From assembly GCF_004298145.1 (NCBI RefSeq), contig NZ_SCRH01000048.1, positions 1-64,000 on the forward strand: a stretch of DNA of 64,000 nucleotides. The letters run 5' to 3'. Positions 16,612 through 24,857 of this stretch are shown one piece after another. The first letter of the stretch is position 1; every line of letters starts with the position of its first letter. The position numbers and the translations under genes are program-made. The notes under the pieces were generated by a model, which had not been told where the DNA came from, did not search any database, and saw nothing but the letters and a program-made list of their open reading frames with translations. The stretch comes from Mycobacterium sp. (lineage in GTDB: Bacteria; Actinomycetota; Actinomycetes; Mycobacteriales; Mycobacteriaceae).

Positions 16612-17772
16612 ATGACGAAAAGACGGGTAGAGACCGCGATCGCGGTGTGGGCCGACCGCAACCTGCCACCGAAACTTGTGCAGCAGCAGTGTCAGGCGCT
16701 CGAGCAGACGGGCGCGCTTGACGGGATACTGCTCGCCGACCAGTTCACCAATTTCATCCCCCGTCAACTCTGGACCGCGGAGAACACGCCGATGGCTCGG
16801 GTCATGACCGATCCGGACTCGCACCCGGACGTCTTCGTGATGGCGGCTTACATCGCCGCGGCGGCGCCCGGGTTGAGCCTCGCTATTTCGACCGACGCCG
16901 TCCGGCGTGGCCCGGCGGAGCTGATCACCACGATGCTGACGCTGGCGAACATCACCGAGGGCAAGGTCAGCTTTCAGGTGGGCGGGGGCGAGATCAAGCA
17001 GACCGGACCATTCGGCCATCCCACCAATCAGGGCATGTCGCGGATGAAGGATCTGTTTGCGCTCTACCGCATGGTCCTCGAGGCCAAAGGGGAGCCGTTC
17101 GACTACTCGGGGCGCCGGTGGACGTTCGACCACGCAACACTCGGTGCGGGGATGCCCCACCGGCCGTCGCTCTACGGGCTCGGCGCCGGACCCACGTTGC
17201 TCAAGCACACCGCGGCGTGGGCCGATGGACTGGCGGTCACGTGCCCGCCCGCGTGGGAGAGCGTCGAACGATTCGCCACCGAGCGCCAAAAGCTGCTGGA
17301 CGAGGTCGAACGGCTCGGCCGGAATCCGGACGATTTCCGCTTCGCGATCTGGTTCCCGGCGTTGCTGGCGGACTCACCCGAAGACCTGGAACCGCATCTG
17401 GCGAACCCGATCATCAAGTGGCTGAGCGCCTTGTTCGGCCGCATCGACAACATGCTCTGGAAAGACATCGGGCTGCCGGCGCCGCTCGGCGAGGACTTCG
17501 TCTATTACAAGCAATTCCTTCCCTACCAGACCCCGGACGCGCTGATTGACCAAGTGATCGCCACGGTGACGCCGGAGCACACGTACGCGGGCTGGGTGTG
17601 TGGCACACCCAAGCAGGTCGCTGACCAGATCCAGCTCTACATCGATGCCGGAGCGGATTGGGTGTGCCCGATGGACTATCTGCCGATGGTCCTCGAGCCG
17701 GAGGCCGCCCAGGCCGCGGCCGCGCGCTCCATCGAGCTTTGCGACCTCATCCATCAGCGCAACCCGGCCTGA
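16612..17772 (+). CDS. LLM-class oxidoreductase, probable F420-dependent
   Basis: A second, clearly different luciferase-like TIM-barrel protein of 386 residues. Visible marks are the N-terminal strand AIAVWADRN, LDGILLADQF, the stretch ELITTMLTLANITEGKVSFQVGGGEIKQTGPFG (barrel strand binding the cofactor phosphate), RPSLYGLGAGPTLLKHTAAWADGL, and the C-terminal WVCGTPKQVADQIQLYIDAGADWV found in phthiodiolone reductase and F420 dehydrogenase-type proteins. Substrate unknown. It starts 25 bp after the phosphotransferase; CGGGCAGGA before ATG 16612 contains a weak ribosome-binding site. Having two LLM enzymes in one cassette suggests sequential reductions or one reduction plus one oxidation. Confidence 0.82.
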   Translation: MTKRRVETAIAVWADRNLPPKLVQQQCQALEQTGALDGILLADQFTNFIPRQLWTAENTPMARVMTDPDSHPDVFVMAAYIAAAAPGLSLAISTDAVRRGPAELITTMLTLANITEGKVSFQVGGGEIKQTGPFGHPTNQGMSRMKDLFALYRMVLEAKGEPFDYSGRRWTFDHATLGAGMPHRPSLYGLGAGPTLLKHTAAWADGLAVTCPPAWESVERFATERQKLLDEVERLGRNPDDFRFAIWFPALLADSPEDLEPHLANPIIKWLSALFGRIDNMLWKDIGLPAPLGEDFVYYKQFLPYQTPDALIDQVIATVTPEHTYAGWVCGTPKQVADQIQLYIDAGADWVCPMDYLPMVLEPEAAQAAAARSIELCDLIHQRNPA

Positions 17773-17882
17773 TAGGCACGGTCAGACGAAACTCCTGTCG
17801 CGCGCGGCTGGGACGGCAGGCACGGTCGAGGTGCTCAGCCGCGCCGGAACCGTCGGATAGGCGGCCCGCGACGCAGGGCCAT

Positions 17883-17947
17883 TCGCTAGGCTGAATATAT
17901 TTTCATTCCCGATAACATAATCGCTCTCGGCGGCAAGGATGAGGAGA
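17883..17947 (+). promoter_or_regulatory. A+T-rich upstream region of swivel-protein gene
   Basis: The 182-bp gap after the LLM gene ends in an A+T-rich stretch with TATATT, ATAACATAAT and a strong GAGGAG ribosome-binding site at 17942-17947, 7 nt before ATG 17955. It contrasts with the G+C-rich surroundings and may hold an internal promoter; no -35/-10 pair was convincing. Confidence 0.35.
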
Positions 17948-17954
17948 TAACCGC

Positions 17955-19586
17955 ATGGCAAAACATGCAACCGACGACGGTGAGCTGGAGTCGCCCAACC
18001 CCGTGCACATGGCGTCCCGGGCGGAAACGCACTGGACGACAGTGAACTTCGGCGAGGCGATCCAAGGCGTACAGAAGCCGCTCAGTTGGGGAATCTGGAA
18101 CTACGGGATGGAAATTGCGTGCCGGCGTGCGTTCGGCGCGCTCGGCGTGCTGCGTCCCAGCGAGGTGCCGCCGCCCCCCGCGGCGGACGACCGCATGTCC
18201 GGGATCTTCTACGGCCGGCCCGCGGGCAACGTGAATTTCTTCCGAGCGGTCGGTGACCGCCTGCCCGGCAGCTCGGCCGATGTGCTTGAAGAAAAGATGT
18301 TCGGGCGGGTGACCGACACTTTCAGTTGGGGTGGCCCGGCCGGGCTGCTGCGTACCCTCACGGTCCTGCGCAAGATGCCGGTCGCGGCGCTGCGCAGCCC
18401 GCGCGTATTGCCGGGGTTGCTGGAAGATCAGCGGACGTGGTGGCGGCGCAACGCCATCGATTCTCCTCCGCAGACGCTGGCCGACGCGCAGCGGCTGGTG
18501 CGCGAGGGCGCCGAGCGGTTCGCCACGGTCGGTGTGCCGCACACGATCGTGAGCATGCTCGGCCCGCAGCTGCTCGAGGCGCTGAACGCTCTCGCCGAGC
18601 AGGCGACGGGCGATGCGAGTTTGGGTACCACCCTCGCTACCGGGTTCGGAGGGATGGAGGAGACCCAGATCATCAGCGACCTATGGGAGGCGTCCCACGG
18701 GAGGCTGACCGTGGCGGACATCCAGTGCCGTCACGGCTTTCACGGGCCCGACGAGGGCCGGCTCGATACCCAAAGCTGGCGCGAGGACCCTCGTCCGGTC
18801 GAGGCGATAATGCGTGGCTACGCGGCACGCGGAACAACCGACCCGCGCGAGCGCGAGCGCGCGCAGGTGGCGGCGCGCACTGCCGCCGCGGCCAGGGTGC
18901 TCAGTGGTTTGCCCAGAGCGAAGCGTCCGCTGGCCAAACTGGTCATGGGTCTGGCGGCCCGCTTCATCCCGGCGCGCGAGATCGGCAAGGCGTCCTTTCT
19001 GCACGACCTCGACGGGGCTCGCTGCGGGGCCCGTGTCGGTGGCCGGATCCTGGCCGACCAGGGACTGCTCGACGACCCAGAGGACGCCTTCTTCCTCACG
19101 TTGGAGGAGTTCACCGGCGAGCCCACGGGCAGGCTGCGAGAGCTCGCGGCGGAGCGCAAGAGCAATCACGAGCGCTACCTGAGCCTCCACCTCCCACCGA
19201 CCTGGGCGGGCAATCCAACCCCGATCGTGCTTGGCCCCGGCGCGGACGCCGCCGCGGGCGGGCGCGCGCGCCGGCTCACCGGCATCGGGGTCGTGGGCGA
19301 GAAGGTCACCGGGCGCGCACGCGTCGTCTCGGATCCGAGCGGGGTCGATCTGGACCCTGGCGACATCCTTGTCTGCAAGACGACCGATCCGAGCTGGACG
19401 CCCCTGTTCATGCTCGCCGACGCGCTCGTGATCGACACCGGTGGCCAGATGAGCCACGGCGCCATCGTCGCCAGGGAACTCGGCGTGTGCTGCGTAATCA
19501 ACACCGTCACCGGCACCAGCGACATTCCCGACGGCTCGATGATCATCGTCGACGGGTCCACCGGCGTCGTCGAAATCGTCGACTAA
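17955..19586 (+). CDS. PEP-synthase-like swivelling phosphohistidine protein without ATP-grasp domain
   Basis: A 543-residue protein. The last 100 residues are a PEP-utilising mobile domain: DIGG-like loop VIDTGGQMSHGAIVARELG places the phosphorylatable His at 501. The first 300 residues resemble the middle, substrate-binding part of rifampin phosphotransferase (TVNFGEAIQGVQKPLSWG, GRPAGNVNFF, DRLPGSSADVLEEKMFG). What is missing is the N-terminal ATP-grasp (PPDK_N) domain that normally phosphorylates the His. This is the layout of subunit 1 of phenylphosphate synthase, which works with a separate ATP-binding subunit. No such partner gene is in the window. Either a partner is encoded elsewhere or the His is charged by another route. 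Last gene of the cassette. Confidence 0.78.
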   Translation: MAKHATDDGELESPNPVHMASRAETHWTTVNFGEAIQGVQKPLSWGIWNYGMEIACRRAFGALGVLRPSEVPPPPAADDRMSGIFYGRPAGNVNFFRAVGDRLPGSSADVLEEKMFGRVTDTFSWGGPAGLLRTLTVLRKMPVAALRSPRVLPGLLEDQRTWWRRNAIDSPPQTLADAQRLVREGAERFATVGVPHTIVSMLGPQLLEALNALAEQATGDASLGTTLATGFGGMEETQIISDLWEASHGRLTVADIQCRHGFHGPDEGRLDTQSWREDPRPVEAIMRGYAARGTTDPRERERAQVAARTAAAARVLSGLPRAKRPLAKLVMGLAARFIPAREIGKASFLHDLDGARCGARVGGRILADQGLLDDPEDAFFLTLEEFTGEPTGRLRELAAERKSNHERYLSLHLPPTWAGNPTPIVLGPGADAAAGGRARRLTGIGVVGEKVTGRARVVSDPSGVDLDPGDILVCKTTDPSWTPLFMLADALVIDTGGQMSHGAIVARELGVCCVINTVTGTSDIPDGSMIIVDGSTGVVEIVD

Positions 19587-19605
19587 CCGCTCATTGGCGC
19601 GAAGG

Positions 19606-19618
19606 TAACCTCCCACAC
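19606..19618 (+). promoter_or_regulatory. Probable leaderless promoter of nitroreductase gene
   Basis: TAACCT at 19606-19611 stands 7 nt before ATG 19619, implying the nitroreductase has its own promoter and is not merely the tail of the upstream cassette. No clear -35. Confidence 0.4.
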
Positions 19619-20266
19619 ATGACCCTCAACTTGTCCGTCGACGAAGTCCTCGCCACCACCCGCTCGGTCCGTAAACGCCTCGACTTCGACAAGCCGGTGA
19701 GCCGTGACGTGCTGATGGAATGCCTCGAACTCGCGCTGCAGGCGCCCACCGGCTCCAACGCGCAAGGCTGGCAATGGATCTTCGTCGAGGACGCCGAGAA
19801 GAAGAAGGCGATCGCCGACATCTACCTGGCCAACGCCCGCAGCTACCTCAGCCTGCCGTTCGCCGAATATCCCGAGGGCGACACCCGTGGCGAGCGGATG
19901 CCCAAGGTCAGGGACTCCGCGCTTTATCTCGCCGAGCACATGCACGAGGCGCCGGTGCTGATGATCCCCTGCCTTGAGGGGCGGGTGGAGAAGGCGCCCC
20001 TGGGACTGAGCGCGTCGTTCTGGGCGTCGCTGTTCCCGGCGGTGTGGAGCTTCTGCCTGGCGCTGCGCTCGCGCGGGCTGGGCACCTGCTGGACCACGCT
20101 GCACCTGGTCAACGACGGCGACCGGCAGGCCGCCGAGGTGCTCGGCATCCCGAACGACCACTACAGCCAGGGCGGCCTGTTCCCGATCGCCTACACCAAG
20201 GGCACCGACTTCCGCCCGGCCAAGCGGCTGCCCGCCGAGCAGGTCACGCACTGGGACACCTGGTAG
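19619..20266 (+). CDS. FMN-dependent nitroreductase-family oxidoreductase
   Basis: A 215-residue nitroreductase-fold flavoprotein, homologue of Rv3368c. The FMN-binding features are the opening TTRSVRKRLDF (residues 13-23, Arg contacts to phosphate), QAPTGSNAQGWQW (about 41-53) and GLGTCWTTLHL (about 158-168). It reduces electrophilic substrates with NAD(P)H; the physiological substrate is not known. The start is fixed by the family N terminus MTLNLSVDEVLATTRS and the leaderless -10; the frame remains open far upstream through the swivel-protein gene, but that is a shadow reading frame. It is the first gene after the accessory cassette that belongs to the conserved backbone. Confidence 0.88.
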   Translation: MTLNLSVDEVLATTRSVRKRLDFDKPVSRDVLMECLELALQAPTGSNAQGWQWIFVEDAEKKKAIADIYLANARSYLSLPFAEYPEGDTRGERMPKVRDSALYLAEHMHEAPVLMIPCLEGRVEKAPLGLSASFWASLFPAVWSFCLALRSRGLGTCWTTLHLVNDGDRQAAEVLGIPNDHYSQGGLFPIAYTKGTDFRPAKRLPAEQVTHWDTW

Positions 20267-20276
20267 GCCGCCCGGG

Positions 20277-20741
20277 CTACACGGCCCCGGCGTACCCGTG
20301 CTGCCGCCACGCCTCGTAGGCGGCGATCGCCGCGGCGTTCGACAGGTTCAGCGAACGCCGGCCCGCCAGCATCGGGATGCGGACCTGCGTGGTGATGTGC
20401 GCGTCGGCCAGCGTCGCCGCGTCCAGCCCGGTGGGCTCGGGACCGAACATCAGCACGTCCCCGGCGCGGTAGCGCACGTCGGCGAACGAGGTGGGCGCGT
20501 GCGAGGAGAACGCGATCACCCGCTCCGGCGACAGCGCGTCCCAGGCGGCCGCCAGCGAGGCGTGCACCGTGACCGAGGCCAGGTCGTGGTAGTCCAGCCC
20601 GGCGCGTCGCAGCTTGGGTTCGGACAGGTCGAACCCCATCGGCTCGACCAGATGCAATTCGCAGCCGGTCGCCGCCACCATCCGGATGGCGTTGCCCGTA
20701 TTGGGCGCGATGCGTGGGCAGTAGAACATCAACTTGAACAC
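20277..20741 (-). CDS. trmL: tRNA (cytidine/uridine-34 2'-O)-methyltransferase, TrmL/SpoU family
   Basis: A 154-residue SPOUT methyltransferase that modifies the wobble ribose of tRNA-Leu in E. coli. The three SPOUT motifs are complete: IAPNTGNAIR (residues 11-20), MFGPEPTGL (about 97-105) and RIPMLAGRRSLNLSNAAAIAAYEA (about 121-144), the last forming the trefoil knot that binds SAM. H37Rv homologue Rv3366 (annotated spoU). GTG start at 20741. It is divergent from the following methyltransferase with 17 bp between starts. Confidence 0.92.
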   Translation of the reverse strand: MFKLMFYCPRIAPNTGNAIRMVAATGCELHLVEPMGFDLSEPKLRRAGLDYHDLASVTVHASLAAAWDALSPERVIAFSSHAPTSFADVRYRAGDVLMFGPEPTGLDAATLADAHITTQVRIPMLAGRRSLNLSNAAAIAAYEAWRQHGYAGAV

Positions 20742-20758
20742 AACGCGATAATGGTCGC

Positions 20759-21364
20759 ATGGTCGAACAGAGCATTTGGATGCAGAAGGTCGCCGCCGAT
20801 CCCGGGCATTCGCATTGGTATATCGAACGATTCCGGGCCATGGCCCGTGCGGGTGACGACCTGGCCGGCGAGGCCCGCTTCGTGGACGCCATGGCGCCCC
20901 GCGGCGCCCGCATTCTCGACGCCGGGTGTGGGCCCGGCCGGTTGGGCGGGTTCCTGGCCGCGGCCGGCCACCAGGTGGTCGGCGTGGACGTCGACCCGGC
21001 GCTCATCGAAGCGGCCGAGCAGGATCACCCCGGCCCGCACTGGCTGGTCGGTGACCTCGCCGAACTTGACCTGCCCGCGCGCGGCATCGCCGAACCGTTC
21101 GACATCATCGTCTCCGCCGGCAACGTCATGACGTTCCTGGCCCCGAGCACCCGGGTCCAGGTGCTCAGGCGGCTCCGCGCCCACGTCGCCGCCGACGGGC
21201 GCGCGGCGATCGGCTTCGGGGCCGGCCGCGACTATGACTTCGAGGTGTTTCTGGGCGACGCGGTCGACGCGGGGTTCGCGATCGATGTGCTGCTTTCCAC
21301 CTGGGATGTGCGCCCGTTCACCGACGATTCCGACTTCCTGGTCGCGGTTCTTCGGCCCGCTTGA
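20759..21364 (+). CDS. Class I SAM-dependent methyltransferase
   Basis: A 201-residue protein with the glycine-rich SAM motif ILDAGCGPGRLGGFL (about residues 52-66), an acidic ribose-binding residue at GVDVDPALIE (about 76-85) and motif IV FDIIVSAGNVMTF. Substrate is not evident. GATAAT at 20747-20752 lies 6 nt before the ATG, so it may be leaderless; ATG at residue 8 is an alternative start. It sits in a compact divergent pair with trmL. Confidence 0.82.
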   Translation: MVEQSIWMQKVAADPGHSHWYIERFRAMARAGDDLAGEARFVDAMAPRGARILDAGCGPGRLGGFLAAAGHQVVGVDVDPALIEAAEQDHPGPHWLVGDLAELDLPARGIAEPFDIIVSAGNVMTFLAPSTRVQVLRRLRAHVAADGRAAIGFGAGRDYDFEVFLGDAVDAGFAIDVLLSTWDVRPFTDDSDFLVAVLRPA

Positions 21365-21513
21365 GTTTGTCGCGGTTTTTCGCGATCCCGGTGTTTGCCA
21401 GGGGTGACCGTGGGCGCGCGGCACCACCTTGGAGGGACCTGTCTGCTCAGTAACGATTCTGGTGGGCTGGGCCGCGGGCTGTCATACTCGTCGGATTGCC
21501 ACACTTACACGCG

Positions 21514-21530
21514 CGCGCCTATCTGGCGCG
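21514..21530. promoter_or_regulatory. Hairpin in leader of the histidine kinase operon
   Basis: CGCGCC-TATCT-GGCGCG is a perfect 6-bp-stem inverted repeat, 30 bp before the small upstream reading frame. In RNA it would form a stable stem ahead of the conservon operon; in DNA it could be an operator. A TCATACTC stretch near 21481-21488 is a possible -10. Confidence 0.35.
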
Positions 21531-21559
21531 GGGCGGGTGGAAATAAAGCAGGAAGTTTC

Positions 21560-21628
21560 ATGAGTCTCTCGTTTCGTTCAGCGCCTCGCGTCAGCGCAGC
21601 GGCCGGTCGCGCGGCCGCGATGACGTGA
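21560..21628 (+). CDS. Possible 22-residue leader peptide upstream of the histidine kinase
   Basis: ATG 21560 is preceded by a good ribosome-binding site (AGGAAG at 21550-21555, 4 nt spacing) and opens a 22-codon frame, MSLSFRSAPRVSAAAGRAAAMT, rich in Ser, Ala and Arg. Its TGA stop (21626-21628) overlaps the GTG at 21625 that starts the kinase gene, a classical coupling overlap. The kinase GTG itself has no ribosome-binding site of its own. Whether the peptide has a function beyond coupling cannot be told, and it could be chance. Confidence 0.35.
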   Translation: MSLSFRSAPRVSAAAGRAAAMT

Positions 21629-24441
21629 CCATGTTCACCCGCCCGGCCGCGCCGGCCGAGGCGGACGCCCCCCGGCCCGCACCGATCCGCGCCACCGACA
21701 CCGCCAAACGCCCGCCGGCCTGGTCGCTGGGCAACTGGCCGGTCGGCTGGAAGGTGCTGGCGATCGTGCTGGTGCCGCTGATATTGGCGACGGTTTTCGG
21801 TGTGCTTCGCATCCACACCGCGATGGCCAGCTCGGCGGGTCTGCGGCTGGCCGCCACCCGCGCCGACGTGGTTCCGGTGATCACGAAATATATGTCGGCT
21901 TTGGATGTCGCGCTGCAGGCCGGCTCCGCCGGACGCGACGTCGAGGGCGCCAAGAAGAACTACGAGGCACGCAAATTCGAACTGGAGAGCAGGCTGGCCG
22001 ACACCGACGTCACCGACGACGTCCGGTCCGGGGTGAACACCCTGCTCGACGGAGGTCAGATGCTGGTGAACAAGGTGGCTGACAACGGTCTCGGTTTACG
22101 GGAGCGGGTGACTCTCTACGCGCCGATCCTGTTGACGGCCGAAGACGTCATCAACGCGTCGGTGCGCGTGGACAACGAGCAGATCCGCGCCCAGGCGCAG
22201 GGGTTGAGCCGGGCGGTCGGCGCGCGCGGGCAGATGACGATGCAGAAAATCCTGGTCACCCGTGGGGCCGACCTGCCCGAGCCCCAGCTGCGTACCTCGA
22301 TGGCCACCCTGGCGGGCACCGAACCGTCGACGCTGTTCGGCATGAGCGAAGTGCTCGGGGCCGGGTCGCCGGAGGCCAAGACACTGCAACAGCAGATGGT
22401 GAGCCGGATGGCGATCATGTCCGATCCGGCCAGCGTGCTCGTCGACAACACCGAGCTGCTGCGATCCATACAAACCACCGACGACATCGCCGAACAGGTC
22501 ATCACGAACGTCACCGCCTCGGTGACCAAGTCGGTGCATGCACAGGCCGCCGATCGGCGCGGCGCCGCGATCCTGGACAGCGTTGTGGTTTTGGCCGCGA
22601 TCGTCATCGCGCTGATCGTGGTGCTCCTGGTGGCGCGCGCGCTGGTGCGGCCGCTGCGCATCCTGCGCGACGGTGCGCTCAAAGTCGCCCACACCGATCT
22701 CGAGGAAGAGATCGCCCGCGTGAAAGCCGGTGGGGCCGAACCGGTTCCGACCCCGCTGCCGGTGTACACCACCGAGGAGATCGGCCAGGTCGCCCACGCC
22801 GTCGACGAACTGCACACCCAGGCCCTGCTGCTGGCCGGCGACGAGGCGCGGTTGCGGCTGCTGGTCAACGACATGTTCGAGACCATGTCGCGGCGCAGCC
22901 GGTCGCTGGTCGACCAGCAGCTGGCGCTCATCGACCGGCTGGAGCGCAACGAAGAGAATCCTGATCGCCTGGACAGCCTGTTCCGGCTGGACCACCTGGC
23001 GGCCCGGCTGCGCCGCAACAGTGCCAACCTGCTGGTGCTGGCCGGCGCGCAGCTCGCACGCGACCAGCGCGACCCGGTGCCGCTGGCGACGGTGATCAAC
23101 GCCGCGGTGTCCGAGGTCGAGGACTACCGCCGCGTCGAGATCGCCGGGCTGCCCGAGTGCGCGCTGGCCGGCGCGGCCGCGGGCGGCGCCATCCATCTGT
23201 TCGCCGAGCTGATCGACAACGCCCTGCGCTACTCGCCGCCGGCGACGTCGGCGCGGGTGTCGGCGTCCCGCGGCGGCTCAGATCCCCAAGCGGGAGTCGT
23301 GGTGCGGATCGCCGACTGCGGACTGGGAATGAACGACGCCGACCGGCGCATCGCCAACATGCGGTTGCAGGCCGGCGGCGACGTCAGCCCCGACAACGCC
23401 CGCCACATGGGTCTTTTCGTGGTCGGCCGGATCGCGGCCCGGCACGGCATGCGGGTGGGGCTGCGTGGCCCGGCGGCCAACGAGTCGGGCTCGGGCACCA
23501 CCGCCGAGATCTACCTGCCGCCCACGGTGCTCACCGGGCTGAACGCGGTGGAATCGGCTGCGCCCCGGCATATCCGGGCGGTGTCGTCGCCGAGCGTCAA
23601 ACTCGCCGGCGCGATCACCACGCCCGCGGCCGCCGACGACGCCGGGCGGCGGGCCGGCAGGCAAGAGCCGGCGGCCCGCAGCGCCCCGGACGCGGCCGGG
23701 CCGTCGGTCACCCTGTTGCCGCGCCGCAATCCGGGTTCCAGCGGCATCACCGAAGTCCCCGCCCCGCCTGCCGAACAACAGCCCCCGCGGCGGCGCCGTG
23801 AGCTGGCGACCCCGTGGTGGGAAGACGCGCCCAAGGCCGCGCCGGCTCCCGGGCCGGCCGAGCCCGCGCCGGCGGCGCGCGAGCCGGCGGCGCCCGAGCC
23901 CGCGGCGTGCGAGCCCAAACCGGCTCCGGCCCAACCGGTCCGGGCGGCATCGGACACCTCGGCCTTCTTCGCCGCCCGGTCCCGGGAACCCCGGCAGGAC
24001 GAGCCCGCCGGCCTGGCGGCCGACGATGACGTCATCTACCGGCGGATGCTCTCGGAGATGCTGGGCGATCCGCATGACCTGGTCAACAGCCCCGACCTCG
24101 ATTGGCAGTCGGTCTGGGACCGCGGCTGGACCCTGGCGGCTGCGGCCGAGGACAAGCCCGTCGAGTCGCAGACCACCGACCACGGCCTGCCGGTCCGCAC
24201 TCCCGGCGCCCGGCTGGTGCCCGGCGGCGCGAACGGAACCGGTCGGACCGAAACCGACGAGCCCGAGCACGGCCTCAATGGCAGGTCGCCGTCGCACCGG
24301 GAGCCGCAGCACGCGGCCGTCACCCGGGACCCCGAGGCGGTGCGCGCCTCGTTCAGCAACCATTTCGGTGGCGTGCGCACCGGACGTTCACACGCCCGTG
24401 AGACGGATCGTGAAAGTAGTGAAGGACCCGACCAACAATGA
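21625..24441 (+). CDS. Sensor histidine kinase-like protein of the MfpA conservon
   Basis: A 938-residue membrane protein, homologue of Rv3365c. Segments: cytosolic start; TM1 about residues 42-62; extracytoplasmic helical sensor region to about 310; TM2 about 316-340; HAMP-like linker; dimerisation-like helices (FETMSRRSRSLVDQQLALIDRLE, 427-449); HATPase domain about 500-640 with N box HLFAELIDNALRYSPP, G1 DCGLGM and a G2-like GLFVVGRIAARHG; then a 300-residue Pro/Ala-rich tail. The dimerisation region lacks an obvious H-box His, so kinase activity is doubtful, as for other conservon kinases. Start GTG 21625 or ATG 21631. Its stop overlaps the roadblock gene (ATGA). Confidence 0.87.
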   Translation: MTMFTRPAAPAEADAPRPAPIRATDTAKRPPAWSLGNWPVGWKVLAIVLVPLILATVFGVLRIHTAMASSAGLRLAATRADVVPVITKYMSALDVALQAGSAGRDVEGAKKNYEARKFELESRLADTDVTDDVRSGVNTLLDGGQMLVNKVADNGLGLRERVTLYAPILLTAEDVINASVRVDNEQIRAQAQGLSRAVGARGQMTMQKILVTRGADLPEPQLRTSMATLAGTEPSTLFGMSEVLGAGSPEAKTLQQQMVSRMAIMSDPASVLVDNTELLRSIQTTDDIAEQVITNVTASVTKSVHAQAADRRGAAILDSVVVLAAIVIALIVVLLVARALVRPLRILRDGALKVAHTDLEEEIARVKAGGAEPVPTPLPVYTTEEIGQVAHAVDELHTQALLLAGDEARLRLLVNDMFETMSRRSRSLVDQQLALIDRLERNEENPDRLDSLFRLDHLAARLRRNSANLLVLAGAQLARDQRDPVPLATVINAAVSEVEDYRRVEIAGLPECALAGAAAGGAIHLFAELIDNALRYSPPATSARVSASRGGSDPQAGVVVRIADCGLGMNDADRRIANMRLQAGGDVSPDNARHMGLFVVGRIAARHGMRVGLRGPAANESGSGTTAEIYLPPTVLTGLNAVESAAPRHIRAVSSPSVKLAGAITTPAAADDAGRRAGRQEPAARSAPDAAGPSVTLLPRRNPGSSGITEVPAPPAEQQPPRRRRELATPWWEDAPKAAPAPGPAEPAPAAREPAAPEPAACEPKPAPAQPVRAASDTSAFFAARSREPRQDEPAGLAADDDVIYRRMLSEMLGDPHDLVNSPDLDWQSVWDRGWTLAAAAEDKPVESQTTDHGLPVRTPGARLVPGGANGTGRTETDEPEHGLNGRSPSHREPQHAAVTRDPEAVRASFSNHFGGVRTGRSHARETDRESSEGPDQQ

Positions 24442-24851
24442 CGTCACCCGACAATTTCTCCGGCGGGTCCCTGGACTGGCTGGTGACCAGGTTCGCCCGC
24501 GAGGTGCCCGGCGTCGCGCACGCGCTGCTGGTGTCCGTCGACGGGCTGCCCATCGCCGCCAGCGAGCACCTGCCCCGTGAACGCGCCGACCAGCTGGCCG
24601 CCGTGGCCTCCGGGCTGGCCAGCCTGGCGACGGGCGCCGCGCAGTTGTTCGAGGGCGGGCAGGTGCTGCAGTCGGTGGTCGAGATGGCCAACGGCTACCT
24701 GTTGTTGATGCGCGTCGGCGATGGCTCGCATCTGGCGACGCTGGCCGTGACGTCGTGCGACATCGGTCAGATCGGCTACGAGATGGCCGTCCTCGTCGAA
24801 CGGGTGGGGGGCGTGGTGCAGCCGACCCGCCGGTCCGCTGCGCACTCGTGA
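24438..24851 (+). CDS. Roadblock/LC7 domain protein
   Basis: A 137-residue single-domain protein, homologue of Rv3364c. The roadblock/LC7 fold spans about residues 10-125 (LDWLVTRFAREVPGVAHALLVSVDGLPIAAS through VGDGSHLATLAVTSCDIGQIGYEMAVLVERV). In such conservons the roadblock protein is thought to act on the adjacent Ras-like GTPase, as MglB does on MglA. It starts within the stop of the kinase gene and is followed after 6 bp by the DUF742 gene. Confidence 0.92.
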   Translation: MTSPDNFSGGSLDWLVTRFAREVPGVAHALLVSVDGLPIAASEHLPRERADQLAAVASGLASLATGAAQLFEGGQVLQSVVEMANGYLLLMRVGDGSHLATLAVTSCDIGQIGYEMAVLVERVGGVVQPTRRSAAHS

Positions 24852-24857
24852 GCCGCG

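Noticed and set aside
18326..19618. In-frame extension of the nitroreductase back through the swivel-protein gene
   Set aside because: Wrong frame of a well-supported gene; the nitroreductase family begins at 19619.
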